A stretch of 64,000 nt of DNA from JAYREN01 sp963663375 (lineage in GTDB: Bacteria; Acidobacteriota; Holophagae; Holophagales; Holophagaceae). The position numbers and the translations under genes were made by a program. Below the pieces are notes generated by a model, which saw only the letters and a program-made list of their open reading frames with translations, made no database searches and had not been told where the DNA came from. The stretch lies in NCBI GenBank assembly GCA_963663375.1, contig OY760195.1, positions 186,001-250,000 of the forward strand. The letters are read 5' to 3'. This document shows, piece after piece, positions 34,509-43,242 of the stretch. Position 1 is the stretch's first letter. Each line of letters opens with the position of its first letter.

Positions 34509-35474
34509 ATGCCATTCTTCGATCTAGCCTCCCTGGCCAAGCCTCTGGTGACAGCGCCTCTGGCGCTCCAGCACCTGGAGCTTGATCTGGATCGCCGGAA
34601 ACAGCTTGGCTTCAGGGAGCGGGAGAGCCCGCTGACGGTGCGACAGCTGCTGTCCCACTCTGCCGGACTGCCCGCCTGGCTGCCCTACACGGGTGAATCC
34701 CTGGCCGAGCAAATGCGCCGGGGGCTGCCTTCCGAGGCGGCCCATCCGCTCTTTCGCCGGGGCACCCAGGGGCTGGCGGTCTACTCGGATCTGGGCTACC
34801 GCCTGCTGGCGGAACTGCTCGAGCTGGAGACGGGGCGATCCTTCACGGGACTCGGAACGGAGACGACGGGTTTCCTCCCGGCCCCTTGGCCCAAGCCAGC
34901 CCAGACGGTTCCCGATGGGCCGGATGCTGACGCCTGGCGCATCGCTGAACCCGGGCTTCCCGTGCCTCTCCGGGCCGGCAATCTGCCCCACGATGCCAAT
35001 GCCAGGGCCGGGATGCGTGGACACGCGGGTTTCGGATGCACACCGCAGCAGATGAAGGCCTGGCTCCAACGCTGGGCGGGTTCCCGCAGTCCGGCCCGCA
35101 TGGCGGTGGAGACGGCCCGCGCCGCCGATGGCACGGTGTGGGGCCTGGGGCTGCAGAGGGTCTTCGACGGGGCCTGGCGTTTTGGACAACTGCTGTCCCG
35201 GATTCCCATGGGCATCCAGGGCACCCATGTGCTGGCCTCCACGGCGGACGGACTCCCGGAATCCCTGCCCGAGCCCAAGGCCGGCACGGGCAAGCCCACG
35301 GCCTTCTGGATGCACTTCGCCTACACGGGACCCGCCCTCTTCATCCGCCCCGAGGATGGCCTCTGCCTCTGTCTGCTGCTGCATCGCCGCGGCCCCCAGG
35401 GGGAGATCCTGGACCTGGATACCCTGCGGGCCCGCCGCTGGCGGATGCTGGAAGGATTCCTGGCGCAGTTCTGA
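34509..35474 (+). CDS. Beta-lactamase-family (class C-like) serine hydrolase, short N terminus
   Basis: 321 residues. The family SxxK motif appears as SLAK at residues 8-11, HSAGLPAW follows, and YSDLGY stands at the YxN position. This fold includes AmpC-like lactamases, DD-peptidases and esterases. Normal members have 40-80 residues (signal plus two strands) before SxxK; here there are seven. There is no signal peptide, so the product would be cytosolic. The upstream frame is closed by the dehydrogenase stop nine bases before, so the N terminus cannot extend. It may be truncated. Confidence 0.7.
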   Translation: MPFFDLASLAKPLVTAPLALQHLELDLDRRKQLGFRERESPLTVRQLLSHSAGLPAWLPYTGESLAEQMRRGLPSEAAHPLFRRGTQGLAVYSDLGYRLLAELLELETGRSFTGLGTETTGFLPAPWPKPAQTVPDGPDADAWRIAEPGLPVPLRAGNLPHDANARAGMRGHAGFGCTPQQMKAWLQRWAGSRSPARMAVETARAADGTVWGLGLQRVFDGAWRFGQLLSRIPMGIQGTHVLASTADGLPESLPEPKAGTGKPTAFWMHFAYTGPALFIRPEDGLCLCLLLHRRGPQGEILDLDTLRARRWRMLEGFLAQF

Positions 35475-35655
35475 CCCGGACGGCAGAGCTGCATCCAGGG
35501 GAAAGATGAACCGCCGAGGTCGCAGAGGAAAAGCGAGAGGGCGCCGAAAAGAAAAGTCCGCACATTTCCGTGTCTTGTCTCGGTGTGCTCTGCCTTCCTC
35601 TGTGCCCTCTGTTGTTCAGCCATTGGTTGCAAGAACCGCAATGCAAAACCCAGGC
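35475..35655. repeat. Intergenic region with CACGGAG/CAGAGG-type inverted repeat
   Basis: The gap between two convergent genes carries degenerate arms at about 35505-35530 (GAACCGCCGAGGTCGCAGAGG) and 35598-35622 that are partly reverse complementary, plus a central CCGTGTCTTGTCTCGGTGTG. This resembles the unit at 30041-30113 in degraded form. No gene is seen in it. Confidence 0.45.
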
Positions 35656-36189
35656 TCACCTGGCCCAGGCCAGCGCCAAGACATGGCCTTCGTGGCTGGT
35701 TACCCGGAGATTCCACCCTTCGGCGCTCTGCCCGGCGATGCGCACGAGGCGAAGGTCGGGGCCAGCGATCACCAGCTCCACGGCTTCGGGGCCGAAGGCG
35801 AGACCTAGGCCCAGGGCCTTCAGCACGGCCTCCTTGGCGGCCCAGCCGCGAATCAGGACATCGCACCGCCCCTCGCCCTGGAGCGCCGTGATCCAGGCCC
35901 GCTCCGAGGGGTGGAAGTGGGCCTCCAGCAGCTCGGGCTCCCAGGCCGCTGGGGCCACCAGATCCACGCCCACCCGGCCCTCCAGGGCCAGGGCCACGGC
36001 GCAGCGGCTCCCGGCGCGGCTGCGGCTGAAGCTCAGGGCACGCCCTTGGTGGGTGAGGGTGGGGCGACCATGGGCATCCTTACCTAGACACAAGGCGCCG
36101 CGCAGATCGAGCTCCGAGGCCAGGGTCCTCAGGAGTACCTGCTCCTCGCCCTGGCAGCCCACGGCGAGACGGGGCTCCGCTGTCTTCAC
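35656..36189 (-). CDS. 4'-phosphopantetheinyl transferase (Sfp-like)
   Basis: 177 residues. The two conserved motifs are present: GVDLV (about residue 73) binding Mg and CoA, and WAAKEAVLKALG (about 115-126). It would attach the phosphopantetheine arm to the carrier domain of the NRPS-like protein encoded immediately upstream, whose stop it overlaps in ATGA. It is shorter than Sfp (about 225), in the range of compact AcpS/Sfp hybrids. Confidence 0.87.
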   Translation of the reverse strand: MKTAEPRLAVGCQGEEQVLLRTLASELDLRGALCLGKDAHGRPTLTHQGRALSFSRSRAGSRCAVALALEGRVGVDLVAPAAWEPELLEAHFHPSERAWITALQGEGRCDVLIRGWAAKEAVLKALGLGLAFGPEAVELVIAGPDLRLVRIAGQSAEGWNLRVTSHEGHVLALAWAR

Positions 36190-39100
36190 GGCAGGCGCCT
36201 GGCGGGGCTGCCTTCCCAGTGGGTGCGGGCCGGGAGCACTTCACCCTTCATCAGCAGCGAGAGGTCGCCCAGGGTCGATCCTTCCTCCATGCGTGTGTCG
36301 TAGAGCACCACGGCATCCGTGCCGACACTGCATTCCCGGGCCAGCTCGATGGTGGACATCTTCATCACCCGGTCCTCGAACAGGTGCGTCTGAAGGGTGC
36401 AGTCGGAACCCAGGCACACGTCATCGCCTAGGGTGATGAGGTCGTATTCCGTGAGCCAGGTGGTCTCCATGCACGCGCCGCTTCCGACCTTCGTGCCCAT
36501 GAGGCGGAAGAAGAGGGGCACCAGCGGCGTGCCCAGGCACATGCGCAGGATCCAGGGGTCGGCCAGGGCCTCGTGCAGGGCCGTCACCAGTTCCGTGCGC
36601 CACACGAAACCGCACCAGAGCGGTTTTTCCGTGGGGCGATAGTGGCCCATGAGCGCCCACTTCATCCCGGCGGTAAAGAGGCAGGCCGCGAGGCCCGCCA
36701 CGAAGTAGAGCAGCGGGAAGAGGGCCACGGCGGCCCCCAGGCCAAACCATCCCTCCAGCTCCGTCATGGTGGTGAGCAGCAGGCAGGTGAGCATGGCGAA
36801 GGCCGCGGCGGGCAGCAGCACACGGAAAAACTCGATGAAGAGCCGCAGGGCCACGAGACGCCTGGCCGGGCGGAAGGTCTCCGCTTCGTTGAAGCCTCCG
36901 GCGTGGGCCCGGCGGGGCAGGAAGATGGCCGGGGAGCCCAGCCAGGAGGCGTCGATGCGGCGCGCCTCCTGGGGATCCAGGGGCGGCGCGGAGAGCACGC
37001 CCACCAGGGCGAGATCGCCCAACTCCGTGCCGTTGGGGACGATGGCGCTGTTGCCCACGAAGGCCCGGGTGCCGATGACGGTGGGCCGCAGGGTGACGCG
37101 GCCCAGGTCGTAGCGCGGCGTGCCCAGGGACACGGCATCGGCGATGAAGGCCTCTTCGCCGATGCTCAGCAGATCCGGCGTGGCGGCGCCTGCCGTGGAG
37201 ATCTCCGCCCGGGCTCCGAGCCGGGCGCCCAGAGCCCGGTACCAGGGGTTCAGGTAGAGCGTGGCGTAGAGTGGCGCCAGCAGATCCAGGGAGACCTCCA
37301 TGAACTGGTCGATGAACCACTTCCGCAGGTAGAAGCCTGAGTGGATCTCATAGGTGCCGGGCCGCACCCGTCCCAGCAGCAGCCACTTCACCGCCAGGAT
37401 CTCCAGGGCCAGCAGCACGATGTAGGAGAGTGCCGCCAGGGGCACGGCCCACAGGTAGCCGAAGTAGCCGGGCGTGTTCACCCACAGCTCGTTCAGCATC
37501 ATCATGCCGGGCAGGATGGCCGCCAGGAAGCTGACGGGCACCAGGAAGGCGCCGAAGCCCTGCAGCAGTGCGAAGGTAAGTTTCCAGGCCCGGGCGGGCC
37601 GACGGGCCTCGGCGGCGGCGCGCAGGCGATCCCCGTCTCCCACTGGCAATGGCCTGGCAGGAGAGCCCACCCAGTGCTGGCCCGCGGGGATACGACCGCC
37701 TCCGGGCAGGAGGCTCAATTCGCCCAGGCTGGCGCCGTCCTCCATGCGCACATCCAGCCCCAGCACCGACCGCGCTCCCACGTAGCAGCGGGCGCCGAGG
37801 GCGATGGCGCCAATGCGCAGCAGGCCGCCCTCGATCGAATAGCCCTCCAGGCGGGCGTCCACGCCGATGCTAGTGTCTGCGCCCACGCTCAGGAGATCGA
37901 AGGCCCGCACGCAGTCGCTGGCGAAGTGCGTGTCCCGGTCGATGCGCGCGCCCATGAGGCGCAGGTAGACGGGATACCAGGGCGTGCCCACCAGGTAGCC
38001 TGTGGGGGTGGCGGAGAGGACGCGGTTCACCAGCCACCAGCGCCAGTAGTAGAGGCCCCAGACCGGGTGGACGCCGGGCCGGATCCGGCCCAGCACCATC
38101 CACTTGATCGCGATGGAGAGCAGGAACATGGCGGGATACAGGCAGAGCAGCCCGGCGAAGGCCATCAGCAGCGCCTGGACGCGGCTGAAATCGTGGTCGA
38201 TCATCCAGCTGTAGGCCAGGTACGGCGCCAGCCATTGGAGGCCGAAGTAGCCGAGGATGGGGTAGAGCCCCGCGTACTGGCCCAAATGGCAGAGGGCGCG
38301 ACGCAGACCGGTGATGGGAGGTGGCGCGCCTTCCTCCGAAGGCGCGCGGGGTTTCAGCGTGGCGCGGGTCTCGAGTTCCGCCGCCAGGGCGCGTACCGTG
38401 GGAAAGGCATAGACATCGGGCACGGAAAGGCTCTCGAAGCCCGTGGTTTTCCGTAGCTCCGAGACCATCAGCGCCGCCAGGAGCGAGTGGCCGCCCAGCT
38501 CCCCGAAGAAGTCCTCGTCGAGCTCCACCTCGCGATGGAAGAGGCGGCCCCAGCAGGCGGCGAGGCCCGCCTCCAGGGGCGTTCGAGACAGCTGGTCCGT
38601 GGCGCGGACCTTCGCTGCTCGGTGGGCGGGCGCGGGCAGGCGCTTGCGATCCACTTTGCCGCTGGGCAGGGTGGGCAGCTCCGGGAGGGGTTCCACCAGG
38701 GCGGGCACCATGTAGGCGGGCAGTCGGGTGCGGAGCCAGGCGCGCAGCGTGTCTTCGTCAAATTCCGACGCCTCGCGGAGCACCACGTAGGCCACCAGCC
38801 GCTCGGGGCCCTCGTCCTTGCGCAGGGCCACGGTCGCGGCCTGGATTTCCGGGCGTTCCCGCAGGGCCACTTCGATCTCGCCCAGCTCCACGCGGAAGCC
38901 GCGGATCTTCACCTGCTCGTCGATGCGCCCCAGGAATTCCAGCTCCCCTTCCGCATCGAAGCGCACCCGATCGCCGGTGCGGTAGAGGCGCTCGGTGAAG
39001 GGGCCGTCGGCGAAAGGATTGGGCAGGAAGCGTTCCGCCGTGAGATCGGGCCTGCCCAGGTAGCCCAGGGCCAAGCCCGCCCCCGACAGGCAGAGCTCGC

Positions 39101-40208
39101 CTTCGAGGCCCGGCGGCACCAGGCCGAGGCGCTCGTCCAGCACGTACACCCGGTAGTTGGCCACGGCGCGGCCGATGGTGACGGGGCGCTCCGGTACCAG
39201 GTCGGCATAGGTGGCGATGACGGTGGCTTCCGTGGGCCCGTAGGTGTTCACCATGCGGCGGCCCGCCGTGGCCCAGCGTTTCACGAGATCCGGCGGGCAG
39301 GCCTCGCCTCCCAGGATCAGTAGCCGCAGGCTAGGGATGTCAGCCTCAAAGGTGGACAGCAGGGTCGGCACCGTGGAGAGCACGGTGACGCCGCGCTGGG
39401 CCAGACGCCCGGGCAGTTCCGGGCCGCTGCGCACATCCTCTGCGCTGCCCGCGATGAGGGCGGCGCCGCCGTGGAAGGCCAGCCAGACTTCCTCCACCGA
39501 GGCGTCGAAGGCGATGGAGAAGCCCTGGAAGACACGGTCCTCAGGCCTCACGCCGAAGATGCGGCCCTCGGCGCGAACCAGGTTGCAGGCGGCGCGGTGG
39601 GGCACGGCCACCCCCTTGGGGCGCCCCGTAGAGCCGCTGGTGAAGATGGCGTAGCAGGGATCCTCCGGCTGGAGGCCCGTCTGGGCACGCTGGATGCGGG
39701 TGTCCGGTTGCGCTTTGAGGGCCGGGCCTTCAAGGTCCAGGAGCAGCCGTGCCGGGCCCCCTTCGCCGAGACGGGCTGCCAGGCCTGAGACGCTCACCAG
39801 CAGCCGTGCGCCAGAATCCTGGAGGATCTGCGATACCCGCTCAGCGGGATACTCGGCATCCAGGGGCACATAAGCGGCGCCCGCCTTCAGGATGCCCAGC
39901 AGGGTCGCGTAGACGTCCAAGGTGCGCGGGAGATAGAGCCCCACATAGGTGCCACGGCCCGCCCCCCGAGCCCGCAGCAGGTGGGCGATGCGGTTGGCCC
40001 GGGCCTCCAGCTCCCGGTAGGTGAGGCGCCCCTCGCCCAGCTCCGCGGCAAGGCGCTCGCCATGGCGATCCACCGTGGCCTCAAAGAGTTCGTGCAACCG
40101 CTCGTCCCGAACGAGATCGGGATCCCAGTCGGGGCCGCTCCAGGGCCCGAGCAGTCGTGCGCGAAGCTCGGGCGGGATCTCAGAAAGGCCTGGCAGGTCG
40201 GGGTGCAT
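36186..40208 (-). CDS. Pls-like NRPS with membrane and beta-helix repeats (putative poly-amino-acid synthetase)
   Basis: 1340 residues. An adenylation domain (about 40-520) has FTSGSTGRPKG, NTYGPTEA, YRTGDRVR and the Lys in PSGKVDRK. A carrier domain (about 545-610) has its phosphopantetheine Ser in LGGHSLLA. The rest (about 640-1340) has six or so membrane helices alternating with three left-handed beta-helix-like units, each ending like WVGSPARPLP. This layout matches the Pls/PosA class, which includes epsilon-poly-lysine synthetase (about 1320 aa). There is no condensation or thioesterase domain. By eye the A-domain pocket is D-A-E-S-I-G-T-V-I-K, close to lysine codes I recall. The substrate is inference. 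Confidence 0.85.
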   Translation of the reverse strand: MHPDLPGLSEIPPELRARLLGPWSGPDWDPDLVRDERLHELFEATVDRHGERLAAELGEGRLTYRELEARANRIAHLLRARGAGRGTYVGLYLPRTLDVYATLLGILKAGAAYVPLDAEYPAERVSQILQDSGARLLVSVSGLAARLGEGGPARLLLDLEGPALKAQPDTRIQRAQTGLQPEDPCYAIFTSGSTGRPKGVAVPHRAACNLVRAEGRIFGVRPEDRVFQGFSIAFDASVEEVWLAFHGGAALIAGSAEDVRSGPELPGRLAQRGVTVLSTVPTLLSTFEADIPSLRLLILGGEACPPDLVKRWATAGRRMVNTYGPTEATVIATYADLVPERPVTIGRAVANYRVYVLDERLGLVPPGLEGELCLSGAGLALGYLGRPDLTAERFLPNPFADGPFTERLYRTGDRVRFDAEGELEFLGRIDEQVKIRGFRVELGEIEVALRERPEIQAATVALRKDEGPERLVAYVVLREASEFDEDTLRAWLRTRLPAYMVPALVEPLPELPTLPSGKVDRKRLPAPAHRAAKVRATDQLSRTPLEAGLAACWGRLFHREVELDEDFFGELGGHSLLAALMVSELRKTTGFESLSVPDVYAFPTVRALAAELETRATLKPRAPSEEGAPPPITGLRRALCHLGQYAGLYPILGYFGLQWLAPYLAYSWMIDHDFSRVQALLMAFAGLLCLYPAMFLLSIAIKWMVLGRIRPGVHPVWGLYYWRWWLVNRVLSATPTGYLVGTPWYPVYLRLMGARIDRDTHFASDCVRAFDLLSVGADTSIGVDARLEGYSIEGGLLRIGAIALGARCYVGARSVLGLDVRMEDGASLGELSLLPGGGRIPAGQHWVGSPARPLPVGDGDRLRAAAEARRPARAWKLTFALLQGFGAFLVPVSFLAAILPGMMMLNELWVNTPGYFGYLWAVPLAALSYIVLLALEILAVKWLLLGRVRPGTYEIHSGFYLRKWFIDQFMEVSLDLLAPLYATLYLNPWYRALGARLGARAEISTAGAATPDLLSIGEEAFIADAVSLGTPRYDLGRVTLRPTVIGTRAFVGNSAIVPNGTELGDLALVGVLSAPPLDPQEARRIDASWLGSPAIFLPRRAHAGGFNEAETFRPARRLVALRLFIEFFRVLLPAAAFAMLTCLLLTTMTELEGWFGLGAAVALFPLLYFVAGLAACLFTAGMKWALMGHYRPTEKPLWCGFVWRTELVTALHEALADPWILRMCLGTPLVPLFFRLMGTKVGSGACMETTWLTEYDLITLGDDVCLGSDCTLQTHLFEDRVMKMSTIELARECSVGTDAVVLYDTRMEEGSTLGDLSLLMKGEVLPARTHWEGSPARRLP

Positions 40209-40287
40209 AGATGGGAAGGCTACCCCAGATGGAGCCGATCCGCCTGAGCTTGGCGCGGGAAGGGGCTGGGGTTGCTACTCTGAGGGC

Positions 40288-42399
40288 ATGAACGGCCTTT
40301 CCCGCCTCCTTCCCTTCTTCGTGCTCGCGGCACCAGTCTCGGCGGAAATCCCCATTCGGGTCGGCCTCGACACCCAGAATCTCGAGTGGATCGTGAGCCT
40401 CGAAGGGGGCGGCGAGGTCTGCAGCCGGGCCGGGAAACCTTTGATGAAACTCCCGGCGGGCGAGAAGGTGCGGATCTGGTGGGATAGTCGGGGCGAGGCG
40501 GATCCCACAGATGAATTCAGGATCCAGGTGGGGGGAGCCGTGACGCTGGAGAGCGCCGAGGCCCTCCTGAAGCGGCTTCGCGAACTGGGCGAGCAGCCCG
40601 AGCGTTTGCGGGTTTCCGATGGAGGAACGTGGCGGGTGCTGACGGGCCGCTTCGCCACCGCAGAAACCGCGGAGCCCATCCTCCAGAAACTCATGGCCAG
40701 CGGTTTCGACGAGCTGTGGGTCTCCACGGAGAAACGCCCCGGCAAGCCCCGCAAGGGCAGGGCCCTCTATGCCATCACCGAGCGCTACGAGCGCCGCGCC
40801 TTGCCCCCGGAGGGCGTCTCCTTCAAGGCCGCGGGGGAACTCACCACGGTGGTGGGCAAGGGCCGCTATCGGGGGCGCATCGAGATCTATCCCAACGCCC
40901 AGGGGCGCCTCACGGTGATGAATCGCCTGGAGCTGGAGACTTACCTGCGCGGGGTCGTGCCCAAGGAAATGGGGGCCTGGGAATTCCCGAGCCTCGAGGC
41001 CCTGAAGGCTCAGGCCGTGGCCGCCCGCACCTATGCGGTGGCCAATCGCGGCAAGCGCGCCAAGGAGGGCTTCGACCTGGTGGATACGGTGGCCGACCAG
41101 GTGTACGGGGGCCGGGATGGCGAACAGAGCCTGACGGATCGGGCCATCGAAGAGACCCGGGGGTTGGTGGCGATGTATGGCGGCCAGCCCATCCAGGCGC
41201 TCTTCATGGCCAACAGCGGCGGCGCCACTGTGGACAATCGTTATGTATTTGGGGGCGGCGCCACGCCCTACCTTCAGCCCGCCACCAACTACCTGGACAA
41301 GGCCAGCACGCTGACCTTCAAGGGCGTCGCCGCGCCCCTCGGCGATCAGGGGTGGCTGAGTCTGGAACTGCTGCGCCTCGCCGCTTCGGACCTCATTCCC
41401 GCAGCCTGGCTGGATTCAACGCGAATGGCACAGCCCCTGCGGATGGCCGAGCTGAAGGGCCCCGTGGAGGCCCTCGCGATGCGCCTCTCGCTCCCCGTGC
41501 CCCCGGCAAGCGCCGCCCAGGGGAAGGAACTGTTCCTCTGGATGGCCCGCAGTCTGGACTTTGACCGCGTGGTGCGGGGCCAGGAACGGCCTCAGGATGC
41601 GGCCTACTTCCTGCCGGACCTGGGCTTGAAATCCGAGGAACAGCTGCTGGCGGGCTTCCTGGCCCGGCGGGGCCTCGTGCCACCCAGCCTCTGGAAGAAT
41701 GCCGCTCCGACCCTGGGACAGGGCCTGCAGGTGCTGGGGAAGCTCTGGCAGGAACTGGAACCCCTGGAGCTTGCGGAGGGCACCCTTTTGAAGGATGGCC
41801 AGGTGCGGGTGAAGAATGCGGGCCCGGGTCCTCTGGCCCTCGCTTCCCCCATGTTCCTGGCGGAGGAGGCACCGGGCGGGAGCCTGCGCCTGGTGGGGGA
41901 GAGCGCCATCCAGGTGGGCGACCGCATCCGCTGGATCCCCCGGGAGGGTGGTTCGCGTCTGTTGCTGCGGCGCCTGGATCCCGATGGCGCGAGCCTGGAT
42001 CGCTACAACCCCACGGCCCACTGGAAGCAGGAAGTGAAGGAGGCGGATCTGCTGGCGCGTCTGCAGCAGAAGACGGGCGCCCATTCCCTGCGTGGCCTCG
42101 AATTGCAGCACAACGATCAGGGGCGCGTGCTGGAACTGACCGTTCGCGATAACGCAGGCCGAGCCTTCCGGTTCACCGGCATGCGCATCCGCGGGCTGCT
42201 GGGGCTCAAGGACAATGTCTTCAACTTCATTCAGACCGGCACCCGCCCCAATCGGCGCTGGACCTTCTATGGTCGCGGCTGGGGCCACGGGGTGGGCATG
42301 GATCAGACCGGCGCCTACGGCTACGCCCTGGAAGGGTGGACCTTCGACCAGATCCTCAAGCACTACTACCGGGGCATCGAGCTGAAGAAGGTGGAATAG
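40288..42399 (+). CDS. SpoIID/LytB-domain exported protein
   Basis: 703 residues from the ATG at 40288 with a signal peptide (LSRLLPFFVLAAPVSA). A SPOR-like region (about 80-150, LKRLRELGEQPERLRV and TGRFATAETAEPIL) precedes the SpoIID domain (about 190-330: RGVVPKEMGAWEFPSLEALK, AVAARTYAVAN, FMANSGGATVDN). A last conserved block near the C terminus has GRGWGHGVGMDQTGAYG. SpoIID-type proteins are lytic transglycosylases of peptidoglycan; in non-sporulating bacteria they remodel septal wall. There is about 250 residues of unassigned insert. Eight bases separate it from aat. Confidence 0.85.
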   Translation: MNGLSRLLPFFVLAAPVSAEIPIRVGLDTQNLEWIVSLEGGGEVCSRAGKPLMKLPAGEKVRIWWDSRGEADPTDEFRIQVGGAVTLESAEALLKRLRELGEQPERLRVSDGGTWRVLTGRFATAETAEPILQKLMASGFDELWVSTEKRPGKPRKGRALYAITERYERRALPPEGVSFKAAGELTTVVGKGRYRGRIEIYPNAQGRLTVMNRLELETYLRGVVPKEMGAWEFPSLEALKAQAVAARTYAVANRGKRAKEGFDLVDTVADQVYGGRDGEQSLTDRAIEETRGLVAMYGGQPIQALFMANSGGATVDNRYVFGGGATPYLQPATNYLDKASTLTFKGVAAPLGDQGWLSLELLRLAASDLIPAAWLDSTRMAQPLRMAELKGPVEALAMRLSLPVPPASAAQGKELFLWMARSLDFDRVVRGQERPQDAAYFLPDLGLKSEEQLLAGFLARRGLVPPSLWKNAAPTLGQGLQVLGKLWQELEPLELAEGTLLKDGQVRVKNAGPGPLALASPMFLAEEAPGGSLRLVGESAIQVGDRIRWIPREGGSRLLLRRLDPDGASLDRYNPTAHWKQEVKEADLLARLQQKTGAHSLRGLELQHNDQGRVLELTVRDNAGRAFRFTGMRIRGLLGLKDNVFNFIQTGTRPNRRWTFYGRGWGHGVGMDQTGAYGYALEGWTFDQILKHYYRGIELKKVE

Positions 42400-42407
42400 T
42401 TCGGCCC

Positions 42408-43127
42408 ATGCCCATCTACCGACTTCCAGCCGCGCCGGTATTCCCTGATCCCAGGGAGGCGGAGGGGGATGGGCTCCTGGCGGTTGGGGGCGATCTCGGT
42501 GTGGAGCGCCTGCTGGCGGCCTATTCCCGCGGCATCTTTCCCTGGTACGGAGAGGGCGATCCCATCCTGTGGTGGTCGCCACCGGAGCGAGCATTGATTC
42601 TTCCCGGCCAGGAACACATTCCGGCGCGGGCCCGGCGTGCCCTTCGCCGCGTCGCCTTCGAGGTGCGGGTAGACACGGCCTTCGAGCGGGTGATCGAGCG
42701 CTGCGCCCATATCCCTCGCGAGGGGCAGCCCGGCACCTGGATCACCGAGGCCATGATGCGGGCCTACACCGAGCTTCATCAGGCCGGGTTCGCCCATTCC
42801 ATCGAGACCTGGCACCAGGGCGAGCTGGTGGGGGGCCTCTACGGGCTCTCCCTGGGCGCCGCCTTCTTCGGCGAGAGCATGTTCAGCGCGCGAGACTATG
42901 CCAGCCGCGCCGCCTTCGCCGCCCTCTGCCGACTCGCTCAAGACTGGGGCTTCCACTTCATCGATGGGCAGCTTTCCAACGCCAATCTGATGCAGCTGGG
43001 AGCGGTGGTGGTGTCGCGGGAGGACTACCTGGCCCGCCTCGTGGAGGCCCTGGGCCAGCCGGGGCGGGTGGGGCCGTGGACTTCCCTTTCCGTGCCATGT
43101 ACCGCCCAGGGTGAAAGGGGCCTCTGA
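42408..43127 (+). CDS. aat: Leucyl/phenylalanyl-tRNA-protein transferase
   Basis: 239 residues from the ATG at 42408. It adds Leu or Phe to N-terminal Arg/Lys for ClpS/ClpAP degradation (N-degron pathway). Motifs: FPDPREAEGDGLLAVGGDL, YSRGIFPWYGEGDPILWWSP, GLYGLSLGAAFFGESMFS and FIDGQLSNANLMQLGA. Length is usual. It lies eight bases after the SpoIID-like gene and is probably co-transcribed with it. Confidence 0.95.
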   Translation: MPIYRLPAAPVFPDPREAEGDGLLAVGGDLGVERLLAAYSRGIFPWYGEGDPILWWSPPERALILPGQEHIPARARRALRRVAFEVRVDTAFERVIERCAHIPREGQPGTWITEAMMRAYTELHQAGFAHSIETWHQGELVGGLYGLSLGAAFFGESMFSARDYASRAAFAALCRLAQDWGFHFIDGQLSNANLMQLGAVVVSREDYLARLVEALGQPGRVGPWTSLSVPCTAQGERGL

Positions 43128-43170
43128 ATGACCTCGCCACCCGATAGGCCGTGCCGCTGGCTTCCTGGAT

Positions 43171-43188
43171 GTACACAACATTGTATAC
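43171..43188. promoter_or_regulatory. Operator-like AT-rich palindrome
   Basis: GTACACAA-CA-TTGTATAC is an 8-2-8 inverted repeat with one mismatch, AT-rich in a GC-rich setting, 55 bases before the deacetylase start. The half-site TTGTATAC is the sort recognised by GntR-family regulators. No regulator gene is adjacent. Confidence 0.4.
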
Positions 43189-43242
43189 TTCGATCCCGGT
43201 TCCCCCTCAGTCGCCGGATCACTCCTTCTGAAAAGGCACGCC

